Origin: Candidatus Aminicenantes bacterium
GTDB lineage: Bacteria > Acidobacteriota > Aminicenantia > UBA2199
Length of the DNA stretch: 52,816 nt
Assembly (NCBI GenBank): GCA_026393795.1
Contig: JAPKZL010000223.1
Coordinates: 1 to 52,816 of the forward strand
Direction of reading: 5' to 3'
This document shows positions 42,067 through 50,776 of the stretch, piece by piece (position 1 is the stretch's first letter; each line of letters begins with the position of its first letter). Below the pieces are notes generated by a model. It was given only the letters and a program-made list of their open reading frames with translations, searched no databases and was not told the DNA's origin. The position numbers and the translations under genes are program-made.

Positions 42067-44057
42067 TCATCCGGGACAGTTTGGCCGCCCTGTCGATCAA
42101 AACGGAACTTTTGTTCCGCGGCCAGCGCCGGATAATCATTTTCGAAGTCGCCTCGCCGGGAGAAATCCAGTTCATAAAAAATATTCTGCTGGCCGCCATC
42201 GAGCGCTTCCCGAAATCCATCTTCTATATCGCCCACTGCCGGCAAACGAAAGCGGAATTCAATCGCTTGTTCCCCGACCTGAAGAGAAAGATAAGGCATG
42301 TCCGGCGCCGTGACCTCGATATGGGGCTGCTCGCCAAAGCCGACCTGTTCCTGACCAGCGAGCAATACAGCCTGGGGGTCAATGGCCTATACAGCATCTG
42401 CCTGTTTCATGGCCAGCCTTCCAAGGGCCTGACCTTCACCCAGAAAATTCTCCAGTCATTCGACGCTTTTTTCATGTACGGCCAGCTGCACCATCAGGCG
42501 TTGCGGGAGTTTTTAAGGCGCGAGGGAATTGAGCTTCCCGAGCACTTGGAATTGTTTGACATCGGCTACAGCAAATCGGACGGACTGTTGAATGGCCATT
42601 TCCAGCGGGCGGAAACCCTGGCCGGGCTCGGTCTCGACCCCCTGAAAAAAACCATCCTCTATGCGCCGGCCTTTGATGAGCATGCTTCATTGGAGGAGTT
42701 CGGCGGCGAGATCATCGAGATTCTGGCCGCCGACCCGAAAAACAATGTCATTGCCAAGCTGCCGATGGAATGCCTTGAGACCAATCGCCGCCCGAGGCAA
42801 AGCCCGACCGTCGACTGGATGGAAAAAATCGGCCGGCTGGAAAACCGTTACCCCAACTTTCGCCTCTCCCGCAGCCCCGTGGCCGACCCGCTGTTGGCTG
42901 CCGCTGACATTCTGGTCACGTGCGTGTCCAGCATCAGTTTCGAATTTCTCGCCCTGGGAAAACCCGTCATCTTCATCGACACCCCGCTTTTTTTCTCGCG
43001 CTATTTAAAAAAGTATTTCCCCGATCAGGATACCGCCTCATGGAGCTCCTTGACGACCATCAACGGCGGGCGCGAGTTCGGGATCCTGATCAAGAAGCCC
43101 AGCGAGCTCCCCGCCGCCATCGTCTCTGTTTCCGAGCACCCGGCCTGCTGTCCGCCGGAGCCGGAAAGGCTGCGGGACTTTCTGCTCTTCAATTCCGGCC
43201 AAGCCACCCGGGCGGCTGTCAACGAAATGGATAAGCTCCTCAAGCGGGGGGCCAGAAGCCGCCGCCCGGACGGCCACCATGCTTTTCATTCGCTCCTGGC
43301 AAAACGATCGAAGGCCCTCGCTGCAGCAAAGCTGATTGCGCTTCTCAACCGGCTATTCCTTTTCTCGGGCCACTCGTTGCAGAAGAACGGTGAAAATTAC
43401 CTGCCGGCGAAGCCGACCATCGCCGCCGCCAAAAAAGAAAAAAGCTCCCTCTGCCATTATCTGGAAAACCGGGAAAGCCATCCCGGCAAACGGGGCCGCC
43501 GGGATCGGATCATCCAGCGCATGCGTGCCGCCGGAGTTTTCAAAGAATGCCGGAATGCATGCGAGATTGGTGCGGGGACCGGCATGTACCTGAGCCAGGT
43601 CCTGGAACTCGCCCGCCCCCAGCAGTATGAAGTATACGAAACCGCCCGGGATTGGGTGCGCTATCTAAAAAGGACTTTTTCGAAGCAAAATGACTGCCAA
43701 TTCCGGTTTCATCACGCCGACGGCCACACCTTGAAAGATACAAAAAACAACTCGTGCGATCTGGTACACGCCCATGCCGTCTTCGTTTACACCCCGTTGC
43801 TGACCACGTTCGATTATCTTCGGGAATCCGTCCGAGCCTGCCGGCCCGGAGGATACATCGCCTTCGATTGCCTGCTGGACACGGGCTTCAGCATCGAGAC
43901 GATCGAGGCCTGGCGGAAAACGCCGTGGCGCTTCCCCGTGATCGTCCCTGAAAAATTGCTCCGCCTTTGGCTGGAAATTCAGGGCTTGCGGATCGTCGAT
44001 GAATTTTCAGAATTGTATGGTGCTTCATTTTCCAATTACTTCATCCTGCAAAAATGA
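42063..44057 (+). CDS. TagB/TagF-like CDP-alcohol phosphotransferase fused to a methyltransferase
   Basis: A 664-residue fusion. Residues of about 20-395 follow the CDP-glycerol glycerophosphotransferase family: ADLFLTSEQYSLG, SICLFHGQPSKGLTF (His116 at the catalytic HG motif), TILYAPAFDEH and TCVSSISFEFLALGKPVIFI, the cytidine-diphosphate-binding end. Residues of about 480-664 are a class I methyltransferase (EIGAGTGMYLSQVLEL at 501-516, LRESVRACRPGGYIAFDCLL). The single chain could add an alcohol phosphate from a CDP donor and then methylate it, capping the polymer. The start overlaps the racemase stop (ATGA). The two domains are usually separate proteins. Confidence 0.85.
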   Translation: MIIRDSLAALSIKTELLFRGQRRIIIFEVASPGEIQFIKNILLAAIERFPKSIFYIAHCRQTKAEFNRLFPDLKRKIRHVRRRDLDMGLLAKADLFLTSEQYSLGVNGLYSICLFHGQPSKGLTFTQKILQSFDAFFMYGQLHHQALREFLRREGIELPEHLELFDIGYSKSDGLLNGHFQRAETLAGLGLDPLKKTILYAPAFDEHASLEEFGGEIIEILAADPKNNVIAKLPMECLETNRRPRQSPTVDWMEKIGRLENRYPNFRLSRSPVADPLLAAADILVTCVSSISFEFLALGKPVIFIDTPLFFSRYLKKYFPDQDTASWSSLTTINGGREFGILIKKPSELPAAIVSVSEHPACCPPEPERLRDFLLFNSGQATRAAVNEMDKLLKRGARSRRPDGHHAFHSLLAKRSKALAAAKLIALLNRLFLFSGHSLQKNGENYLPAKPTIAAAKKEKSSLCHYLENRESHPGKRGRRDRIIQRMRAAGVFKECRNACEIGAGTGMYLSQVLELARPQQYEVYETARDWVRYLKRTFSKQNDCQFRFHHADGHTLKDTKNNSCDLVHAHAVFVYTPLLTTFDYLRESVRACRPGGYIAFDCLLDTGFSIETIEAWRKTPWRFPVIVPEKLLRLWLEIQGLRIVDEFSELYGASFSNYFILQK

Positions 44058-44237
44058 ATCCTGAACCGGCCGCTTTCAATAGCGGAAATAAAGCTGGATT
44101 TCGTATTTTCCCTTGAAGGCGGGCTGATGGCCACCCGCTTTTCGCGCCTCGGTCTTGCATCCGGACTGGCTTTGTACCCATTCCTGGAAAGACTCGGCGT
44201 GAAGGAAACGACTGTTTTTCCCATCGCTGACGCATGA
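44058..44237 (+). pseudogene. Short C-terminal gene remnant after the TagB-methyltransferase fusion
   Basis: In the same frame as the fusion gene, after its TGA, an open stretch runs LNRPLSIAEIKLDFVFSLEG, then LMATRFSRLGLASGLALYPF, and ends LGVKETTVFPIADA with a TGA that overlaps the next ATG (ATGA at 44234-44237). The overlap is the style of real junctions in this operon, suggesting the 3' remnant of a lost gene, or a 36-residue gene starting at ATG 44127 (AAGGCGG upstream). I do not recognise the family. Confidence 0.4.
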
Positions 44238-45328
44238 CCCCTCGATCCGCCCAAAAACCTGACGCTATTGAAATGAATCCGTATCTCTGCCCGAAGTGCC
44301 ATGACCGGCTGCAGCTCAAGCCGGCCGCCTGGCGCTGCGCCGGGTGCGGAAACGAATATGGGCGGATTGAAGGTTATTACGATTTTTACCTGCCCGACTC
44401 CGTCCCGCCCGAAACCGAATATCCGCCGGCGCTTGCGCATCTGCTTTTTTCGGAAGCGAAAATCCTGGCCTTGCCTGAGGCGACGACGCACCGTATTGCC
44501 GATCGGATCTTCCGGCGGCGGGCATTCAACGCCCGCTGGACGAGCGATCTGCGAGAACTGAAGGAAACCATCAGAAAGTACGGCGCCAGCGAACGGCGCC
44601 GGGTGGAGTTCATGGTGGACGATCGCGCCGCAGCGGATTTCGTCCGCCAAAAACAAGCCACCGCCTGGAAAGCAAAAAATATCCTGCGTCATGTTTCTTC
44701 GCTACCGCATACCGGGAACAAGGTCTTGCATGTCGGCTGCGGGGGCGAATGCAACGAAGCCATCCCCGAAGAATACCAAAAAGCCGGATTCGTCAACTTC
44801 GGCGTCGACGCGGTCAGGTCGTATGTTGAAGAATTCAGCGCTCATGGCGAGGCGCAGCTGGCCAATGCCTCGGCCTTGCCGTATGCCGACGAGACATTCG
44901 ATGTGGTGAATTTTACCGATATTCTCGAGCATCTTTTTGACCCGATAGCAGGCATGCGGGAAGCAGCGCGGGTATTGAAAAAAAACGGCCATCTTGTCCT
45001 GGAAACCCCGAATCGCGCCTATCTGCGGCGCCGGAGTCCGCTTTCCTGGCTGGAATATTTCCTCGGCCGACTGCGCCCCGGCCTTCTGCGGCCGCGGGTG
45101 ATCACCGCTCAATGGGCAGGCGAAGTTTTGTTCCACACCGAATTTTCACGGCGCGAGCTGGCGCTGCTTTTAAAGCATGCGGGGATGACGCCGCTGAAGT
45201 TCACGACCGAGATACTGAAAAAATCGGATGCGGAAAGCCCGGGGGAAAAGCGGCGCCGATGGCTTGTCTCAGGCTTGGAAAAAATCGCGCCGACGGGCAA
45301 ATGGATCGTCATCGCCCGCAAGGCATGA
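44234..45328 (+). CDS. SAM-dependent methyltransferase with zinc-ribbon head
   Basis: A 364-residue protein. The head MNPYLCPKCHDRLQLKP and RCAGCGNEYG (two CxxC pairs, about residues 19-40) is the Trm112p-like/zinc-ribbon start common in glycan-cluster methyltransferases. The catalytic domain starts near 160: NKVLHVGCGGECNEAIPEEY, FGVDAVRSYVEEFSAHGEAQ, LPYADETFDVVNFTDILEHL (motif for the SAM adenine and the post-II loop), VLKKNGHLVLETPNRAYLRR. The substrate is unknown but is likely the exported glycan. The start overlaps the remnant frame (ATGA). It resembles the broken methyltransferase at 10783-11353 in overall design. Confidence 0.87.
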   Translation: MTPRSAQKPDAIEMNPYLCPKCHDRLQLKPAAWRCAGCGNEYGRIEGYYDFYLPDSVPPETEYPPALAHLLFSEAKILALPEATTHRIADRIFRRRAFNARWTSDLRELKETIRKYGASERRRVEFMVDDRAAADFVRQKQATAWKAKNILRHVSSLPHTGNKVLHVGCGGECNEAIPEEYQKAGFVNFGVDAVRSYVEEFSAHGEAQLANASALPYADETFDVVNFTDILEHLFDPIAGMREAARVLKKNGHLVLETPNRAYLRRRSPLSWLEYFLGRLRPGLLRPRVITAQWAGEVLFHTEFSRRELALLLKHAGMTPLKFTTEILKKSDAESPGEKRRRWLVSGLEKIAPTGKWIVIARKA

Positions 45329-45344
45329 CCCAGGCTGGGCGCTT

Positions 45345-46556
45345 ATGAAGAAGATCGCCGTCTTCATCCAAAATTACAACATCGACTACAGCCCCTCGAT
45401 CATCAACCTGCTCGATTTTTTGAGCGACCGTTGCGCCATCGATCTGTTTGTCCGCAATGCGCAGATGAAAAACAGCCCGGTGCTGAAGAAAGCCAATGTG
45501 CGGCTAACCGAGATCAGGCGGCCACCGCACCGGGGGCAGGCGCTGGCCTCCACCCGCCAGCGCCTGGCCGGCGCCATCAGGGGGCAGTGGCGAAACGCCC
45601 TGCGGCCGGTCCATGGCATCAGCGCGGCGGCGAGGCGCTTTGACGGCCAAGATTACCATTGCCATATCGTCTTCGATGCGCCGGGGCTGTTGTTGTGCAA
45701 AGAGCTTTTCCCGATGGCCAAGCCTTTTTATTACAGCCTGGAACTGGCCCTGCTTACCGAAGCCTCTGCCGCCGGCGCGCTTGCCGCTGACCTCGCCTAT
45801 CTGGAAAAAGCGCAGGGCTGGAGCCGCGACATCCGCGGCCTGATCATCCAATCCCAAGAGCGGGAAATGCTGTTCCGGCACGACCAGCGCCTGGGCGAAA
45901 ACGTTCCGGCCCTGCACCTGCCCGTGACCGGCCGCGGGCCGGCGAAGGCGGAGCGGCTCCGCCAGCTGCACGAACAATTCGCCATCCCGGCGCACGGGGG
46001 CATCGCCATCCACCTAGGCGGCGCCAATCCCTATTATTCCAGCCTGGCCATCGCCGAGGTATTCACGAAAATCGAAGGCTGGCATCTGTTTTTCCAGGGC
46101 AACCATCTGCGCGGGTACGGTGAGGAGATCCGCGCCCTGGCCAAACGCAGCGGGGCGCGCAACATCGTGGTGCTAAAAAAGTTCTTCAGCGAAATCGACG
46201 CCCTGGACCGCATCCTGATGTCGGCCAGCGTCGGCATCGCCTGGTACAATGACCTGAACGCCAATTTCCGCAGCGCCGGGCAGTCGTCGGGCAAGATAAC
46301 CGCCTACCTGAAGTTCGGGCTGCCGGTCATCGCCAACCGCTATCCCAGCACCGAAGCCGCCCTGGCTACCCCCGGCTGCGGGATCTGCGTCGCCGGCCTG
46401 GACGAAATCCCGGCCGCGCTTGAGCGCATCGCCGCCAACTACGACGAGTTTTCCGCCAACGCCCGCCGTGAATACGAAAAAAATTACCGCTTTGAAAACT
46501 ACCGGCAGCCGATCCTCGATTTCCTCGATCTGGCAGAAACCGGGCGGCCGGGTTAA
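45345..46556 (+). CDS. GT-B-like glycosyltransferase
   Basis: A 403-residue protein with two Rossmann-like halves. The N-terminal half starts KKIAVFIQNYNIDYSPSIIN, and the C-terminal half carries GIAIHLGGANPYYSSLAIAE, HLFFQGNHLRGYGEEIRALA, then VLKKFFSEIDALDRILMSAS and SSGKITAYLKFGLPVIANRY, the donor-binding E/K-x-x-x-x-G-x-P-V region of GT4-type enzymes. The catalytic acidic residue is not obvious, so the family assignment is by layout. Cytoplasmic or membrane-associated; sugar donor unknown. It begins 16 bp after the methyltransferase gene and precedes the sulfatase-like gene by 10 bp, in the same operon. Confidence 0.72.
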   Translation: MKKIAVFIQNYNIDYSPSIINLLDFLSDRCAIDLFVRNAQMKNSPVLKKANVRLTEIRRPPHRGQALASTRQRLAGAIRGQWRNALRPVHGISAAARRFDGQDYHCHIVFDAPGLLLCKELFPMAKPFYYSLELALLTEASAAGALAADLAYLEKAQGWSRDIRGLIIQSQEREMLFRHDQRLGENVPALHLPVTGRGPAKAERLRQLHEQFAIPAHGGIAIHLGGANPYYSSLAIAEVFTKIEGWHLFFQGNHLRGYGEEIRALAKRSGARNIVVLKKFFSEIDALDRILMSASVGIAWYNDLNANFRSAGQSSGKITAYLKFGLPVIANRYPSTEAALATPGCGICVAGLDEIPAALERIAANYDEFSANARREYEKNYRFENYRQPILDFLDLAETGRPG

Positions 46557-46566
46557 AATTAATAAA

Positions 46567-48330
46567 ATGAAAAAACTTTTCAGAGCCATCGGCCTCCTGC
46601 ATCTCGCCTCTTTCATTTTCCTGATGGTCTTTCTCAGCACCATCCTGCAGGACCGGCTCCTTTTCAAGACCGACTGGCTTACCCTCGGCTATTTTCTGCT
46701 CTCGTTGAATTGGCTTCTGGTGCTCATCGCGCTGCCTCCCTTTTGCCTGGCCGCCCGTGTCCTGGAAAAACGGAGGCCAAACCTGAAGATCCTTTACGCC
46801 CGGGCGATCACCTTCATGATCGCCTACACCATCCTGATGAACCTCTTCAACAACCCGTTCGTTTTTCAAACCCAGTCGCTGCTGCAGCTGGCGATCGTCA
46901 ACCTGCTCTGCCTGGCCTTGGCCTACGTTGCGGCGCGGAAATTTTGCGACCTGACGATCTTCGGCCGCATCGAGCCGATCGGCCGCTGGTTCCTGCTGGC
47001 CGCGCTTCTCTTCATCGTCTCGGCCAAGGCCTATTTCATCCTCCAGTCGCATGAACCACGCACCGGCAAGCCGAAAAATGTCATCCTGGTCGTCCTGGAC
47101 AGCCTGAGCGCGGCATCCATCCGCGAATACGACCCAGGCGCAGCCTTGTCCGTTGAAGATATTTCCGCCGACTATGCCCTGTTTGAAAACGTCAGGACCA
47201 ATTTCACCTACACCTACGGATACTTCGACGCGTTGTTTGGCGGCCGCAAGAGCGGCCGGTCCGGCGCGGCCAACCTGCTCTCCCTGCTGCAGCAAAACGG
47301 GGTCAATACCCGCTGGCTGGCCTCCCAGGGCAACGCCGTTCCCGACAACCATGCCGTCAAGAACTACCGCGGTTTGCGTTCGTATTTTTTCAATTACCGT
47401 TTTTCCTGGCTGCCGGCGCTGCTGGGCATCGATTACAATATCTACCGGGCCCCTTTCAAGAAGGATGGAACCATGATCTACGCGGCCCACGGGCTCATCG
47501 ATCTTTTTTCCAGCCGCCGCGTCGATTTCGCCGCCGAGGTCCATCGCGAGATCAAGAGGCTGCGCAGCGATCCACGGCCGTTTTTTTTCCTAATCCACGA
47601 GTTTCCCGCCTGCGAAACCAGCAAACCGGAAAAATTGTGGGAAACGGGGAAGATCAGGAACCAGCGGGACCGGATCAGCGAGGGCATCACGAAGAACGAT
47701 TTCCGTTACGATGACGGCGAGGAATGGCTGGTGCGCGAGTGGGAAGCCAAGGCGCTTGCCGCCTCCCGGGCCGGCTTCGCCTGCCTGAAGAATATCCACG
47801 ATTTCCTGAAGACCAAGGGCTGGGACCGGGACACCCTGGTCATCCTGACCGCCGACCACGGAAAAATTTTTCGCGACCACAAGGTCTGGTACGGCTTCCA
47901 CAACAACGAGGAGGTCGCCCGGGTGCCGCTGCTGGTGTTCAACGCCACATTGCCGAAAAGGAGCTCCGGCCTGGGCGAAACGATCGACATCACCCAGACC
48001 GTGCTCGAAAATTTCAGGGTGAAGCAAAAGCTCGACCGCGGCGCGCTGTCGCTTTTCAGCGGCGGCCAAAAAAACGCGGTGACGACGCTCACCGAGTATT
48101 CCAGCGTGCGCCGCGAGCAGTTCTTGAATTTGTACAAGGACCAGGCCGGCGCGATTCTCAAGTTTGTCGTCGACCCGGGCAAGAAAGACTTCTGCTGCGC
48201 GTACATCGTGCGGGGCTTCCAGGAAACCCTGCTGGGAAAATTCGCCCTGGCCGGCAGCCCATTGCAGGCCGAATTCGAAAGCGTTTTCAGCGCCTACCGG
48301 CTGAGCCGGGAACCCGCCGCCCCCAGATGA
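46567..48330 (+). CDS. LtaS/sulfatase-like integral membrane transferase
   Basis: A 587-residue protein: five N-terminal membrane helices (about 1-160), then an extracytoplasmic alkaline-phosphatase-superfamily domain. NVILVVLDSLSAASIREY carries the first metal Asp, NFTYTYGYFDALFGG the probable Thr nucleophile, VILTADHGKIFRDHKVW the Asp-His pair, and FHNNEEVARVPLLVF the last His. This layout is shared by LTA synthases, phosphoethanolamine transferases and related enzymes that add phospho-alcohols to glycans or lipids outside the membrane. A phosphoglycerol or phosphoethanolamine transferase role for the glycan is plausible. It is joined to the next gene by ATGA. Confidence 0.82.
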   Translation: MKKLFRAIGLLHLASFIFLMVFLSTILQDRLLFKTDWLTLGYFLLSLNWLLVLIALPPFCLAARVLEKRRPNLKILYARAITFMIAYTILMNLFNNPFVFQTQSLLQLAIVNLLCLALAYVAARKFCDLTIFGRIEPIGRWFLLAALLFIVSAKAYFILQSHEPRTGKPKNVILVVLDSLSAASIREYDPGAALSVEDISADYALFENVRTNFTYTYGYFDALFGGRKSGRSGAANLLSLLQQNGVNTRWLASQGNAVPDNHAVKNYRGLRSYFFNYRFSWLPALLGIDYNIYRAPFKKDGTMIYAAHGLIDLFSSRRVDFAAEVHREIKRLRSDPRPFFFLIHEFPACETSKPEKLWETGKIRNQRDRISEGITKNDFRYDDGEEWLVREWEAKALAASRAGFACLKNIHDFLKTKGWDRDTLVILTADHGKIFRDHKVWYGFHNNEEVARVPLLVFNATLPKRSSGLGETIDITQTVLENFRVKQKLDRGALSLFSGGQKNAVTTLTEYSSVRREQFLNLYKDQAGAILKFVVDPGKKDFCCAYIVRGFQETLLGKFALAGSPLQAEFESVFSAYRLSREPAAPR

Positions 48331-49517
48331 GCGACAAGATAAAAGTCCTGTTCTGGCCCGGCTGCTGGTACCCGGACCGCTTGGACCCCGGCAACGGCAT
48401 ATTCGTCCGCCGCCATGCCGAGACGGTGGCGCCGCTGGCCGATGTCGCGGTGCTGTACATCGCGGCCGATGCCGGGCTGAAAAAGCAAACCTACGATTGC
48501 GACGTCAGCCGCGACGAAACCGGCCTGGCGGTGCGGGTCTATTTCCGGCCGTTTCCGGTGCCCTGGCGGCCGTTGCGCCTGTTCAACGTCTGGCGCTACT
48601 TCCGCGCCGCCCGCCGCGGCATCCGCACCTTGCGCTCGGGCTGGGGAACGCCCGACATCGTCCACCTGCAGGTCAATCCCCCCTGGGGGCAGATCGCGGC
48701 CATAAAGGCATCCCTCCCGGGCCGTCCCTTCATCTTCACTGAGCATTGGTCCGGCTATCACCGCGCCAGCGGCGAGTTCCGCGGTTTTTTCCGCAAACGG
48801 CTGACGGCCTGGGTCGTCCGCCGGGCTTTCGCCGTGACGACGGTCTCGCGCAATCTCCAGGAAATCATGGAAAGCCACGGCTTGCGCGGCCGCTACCGGG
48901 TCGTCCCCAACGCCGTCCGCTGCGATCTCTTTTACCCGGCCGCTACGCCGCGCTCCGGATCGTTGCCGCTTTTTCTCCATGTGTCGCGCCTGACGCCGCT
49001 GAAAAACGTGGCGGGGATCCTGCGCGCCGCCGCCGTGCTGCGCGGCCAGGGCCGCGATTTCCGCCTGCACATCGTCGGCGAGGGCAAAGACCGGAAATCG
49101 TTGGAGAAGCTGGCCGTGACCCTCTCTCTGGGCGAGGCTTTCGTGCGCTTTTTGGGCCGGAAGGACGAGGCCGCCCTGGCCGAAATCATGCGCCAGGCCG
49201 ATTGCTTCGTTTTGTTCAGCCATTACGAAAACCTGCCCTGCGTCATCTCCGAGGCGATGGCCAGCGGTCTGCCGGTCATCGCCTCAAGGGTGGGCGGGAT
49301 CGCGGAGCAGGTGCAAGCGGAAACGGGAATTCTCGTCCCTCCAGGCGACGAAGCCGCCCTGGCGAAGGCCATGTCCGACATCCTGGACGGAAACGTGTCG
49401 TTGGACCGCCGGGCCGCGCGCCGCTTCGCCGAGGAAAATTATAGCTACGCCGAAGTGGGAAAACGTTTCCTGCTCCTGTACCAGGAAGCGCTGAAGAAAA
49501 CCGGGAGTCGGTCGTGA
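48327..49517 (+). CDS. Glycosyltransferase family 4 protein
   Basis: A 396-residue GT-B retaining glycosyltransferase. The N-terminal half has GNGIFVRRHAETVAPLADVA and FIFTEHWSGYHRASGEFRGF (acceptor side). The C-terminal half has the GT4 donor motifs VVPNAVRCDLF, LFLHVSRLTPLKNVAGILRA, LHIVGEGKDRKSLEKLA, FLGRKDEAALAEIMRQADCF, then SEAMASGLPVIASRVGGIAE containing E-x7-E-like residues. It is likely a UDP- or GDP-sugar-dependent assembly enzyme of the exported polysaccharide on the cytoplasmic face. Its ATG overlaps the sulfatase-like stop, and its stop overlaps a GTG start. Confidence 0.92.
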   Translation: MSDKIKVLFWPGCWYPDRLDPGNGIFVRRHAETVAPLADVAVLYIAADAGLKKQTYDCDVSRDETGLAVRVYFRPFPVPWRPLRLFNVWRYFRAARRGIRTLRSGWGTPDIVHLQVNPPWGQIAAIKASLPGRPFIFTEHWSGYHRASGEFRGFFRKRLTAWVVRRAFAVTTVSRNLQEIMESHGLRGRYRVVPNAVRCDLFYPAATPRSGSLPLFLHVSRLTPLKNVAGILRAAAVLRGQGRDFRLHIVGEGKDRKSLEKLAVTLSLGEAFVRFLGRKDEAALAEIMRQADCFVLFSHYENLPCVISEAMASGLPVIASRVGGIAEQVQAETGILVPPGDEAALAKAMSDILDGNVSLDRRAARRFAEENYSYAEVGKRFLLLYQEALKKTGSRS

Positions 49518-50776
49518 ACATCCTGCTGGTGGCTTATTATTTCCCGCCGCTGGTCAGCGGCGGCTCGCAGCGGCCGGCGCGGATGCACAGGCACCTGGCC
49601 CGATTGGGCAACCAAGTCACCGTGCTGGCGCCGTCCTACACGCAGACGGACCTGGCGGGACCGGACCTGATCCGCGTCTACGACCCCAGCCACAACCTGG
49701 ACCGCCGCGGCTTGCATCGGCTGCAATGGTTCTGCCGGCGCCTGCCGGTCGAAATCAGCAACCGCTTCGGCCGCTATTCATCCATCTACTTGCGCTGGCA
49801 GCAGGAGGTCCTGCGCCGGGCCGACGCCATCCTGGCAACAGCCCGGCCGGAGCTCATCCTCGCCACCTACCCCCCGGTCGAAAGCCTAGAGATCGGCCTG
49901 CGGTTGGCGCAGCTGGCGCGGGTGCCGCTGGTGGCCGATTTTCGCGACGGGCTTCTTTTCGAACCGGTGGAGGCGAAACGCCTGGATCGCTTCGCCTGCT
50001 TGCGGCGCCGATATGAACGCATCGAGGCCGAGGTCGTGGCCAAGGCGGCCGCGCTTATCACCGTTTCGCCTTATCTCAGCGCCTATTTCGAAAGCCGCTA
50101 CGGACCTGGCAACGTCAGCACCATCCCCAACGGCTACGATGAGGACGACCGGCGCGATTTTCCGGCCGGAACGGAATTTGCCGGCAAAGGACTGCATGTC
50201 GTTCACGCCGGCAGGATCGCGCTTTCGGATGCCACGCGCTCGCTGCGGCCGTTCGCCGAAGCGGTGGAACGATTGCGCGGCGCCGATCCGGGGCTGGCCG
50301 AAAAATTGCACCTGCACTTTATCGGGCGCTTGAGCACCGGGGAAAAGAGGGACTTGGCCCGTTTGCGGCGATCGGGGCTCGCCAGCCTCCACGGCGAAAA
50401 AGGGCACGCGGCTTCCCTGGCCATGCAGCGGCAAGCCGATCTGCTGCTGCTGATCACATCGGCGGCGAGGCCGGGCATTGCCCCCGGCAAGCTTTTCGAG
50501 TACCTGGCCGTGCAAAAACCGATCCTGGCCCTGGATGACGGAACTTATGCCGGAGAGATCGTCAGGGAATGCGGCGGCGGCTGGGTCGTGCCGGCACGCG
50601 ACGCGCGGGCGATTGGTGCGATCCTCGAAGAAATCATTCGCGACCGCAGCACACTCGCGGCACGAATCCCCTCAGCCGCGAGCGTGCAGGCCTATTCCGC
50701 CACCCGGCAGATGCAGCAGCTAAACGCCCTCCTGTGCCATGTTCTGGCCAGGGCGACCGGCGGCCATGAAGCGTAA
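49514..50776 (+). CDS. Glycosyltransferase family 4-like protein
   Basis: A 420-residue GT-B protein starting with GTG, fixed by the GTGA overlap with the previous stop. NILLVAYYFPPLVSGGSQRP is the classical Gly-rich acceptor-domain start. YPPVESLEIGLRLAQLARVP and LVADFRDG follow, then PNGYDEDDR and LHVVHAGRI of the donor domain, and APGKLFEYLAVQKPILALDD, the E-x-x-x-x-x-x-P-I region binding the nucleotide sugar. The subgroup resembles WsaF/WcaI-like enzymes. It is part of the glycan assembly set and overlaps the next gene by 11 bp. Donor and linkage cannot be told. Confidence 0.9.
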   Translation: MNILLVAYYFPPLVSGGSQRPARMHRHLARLGNQVTVLAPSYTQTDLAGPDLIRVYDPSHNLDRRGLHRLQWFCRRLPVEISNRFGRYSSIYLRWQQEVLRRADAILATARPELILATYPPVESLEIGLRLAQLARVPLVADFRDGLLFEPVEAKRLDRFACLRRRYERIEAEVVAKAAALITVSPYLSAYFESRYGPGNVSTIPNGYDEDDRRDFPAGTEFAGKGLHVVHAGRIALSDATRSLRPFAEAVERLRGADPGLAEKLHLHFIGRLSTGEKRDLARLRRSGLASLHGEKGHAASLAMQRQADLLLLITSAARPGIAPGKLFEYLAVQKPILALDDGTYAGEIVRECGGGWVVPARDARAIGAILEEIIRDRSTLAARIPSAASVQAYSATRQMQQLNALLCHVLARATGGHEA

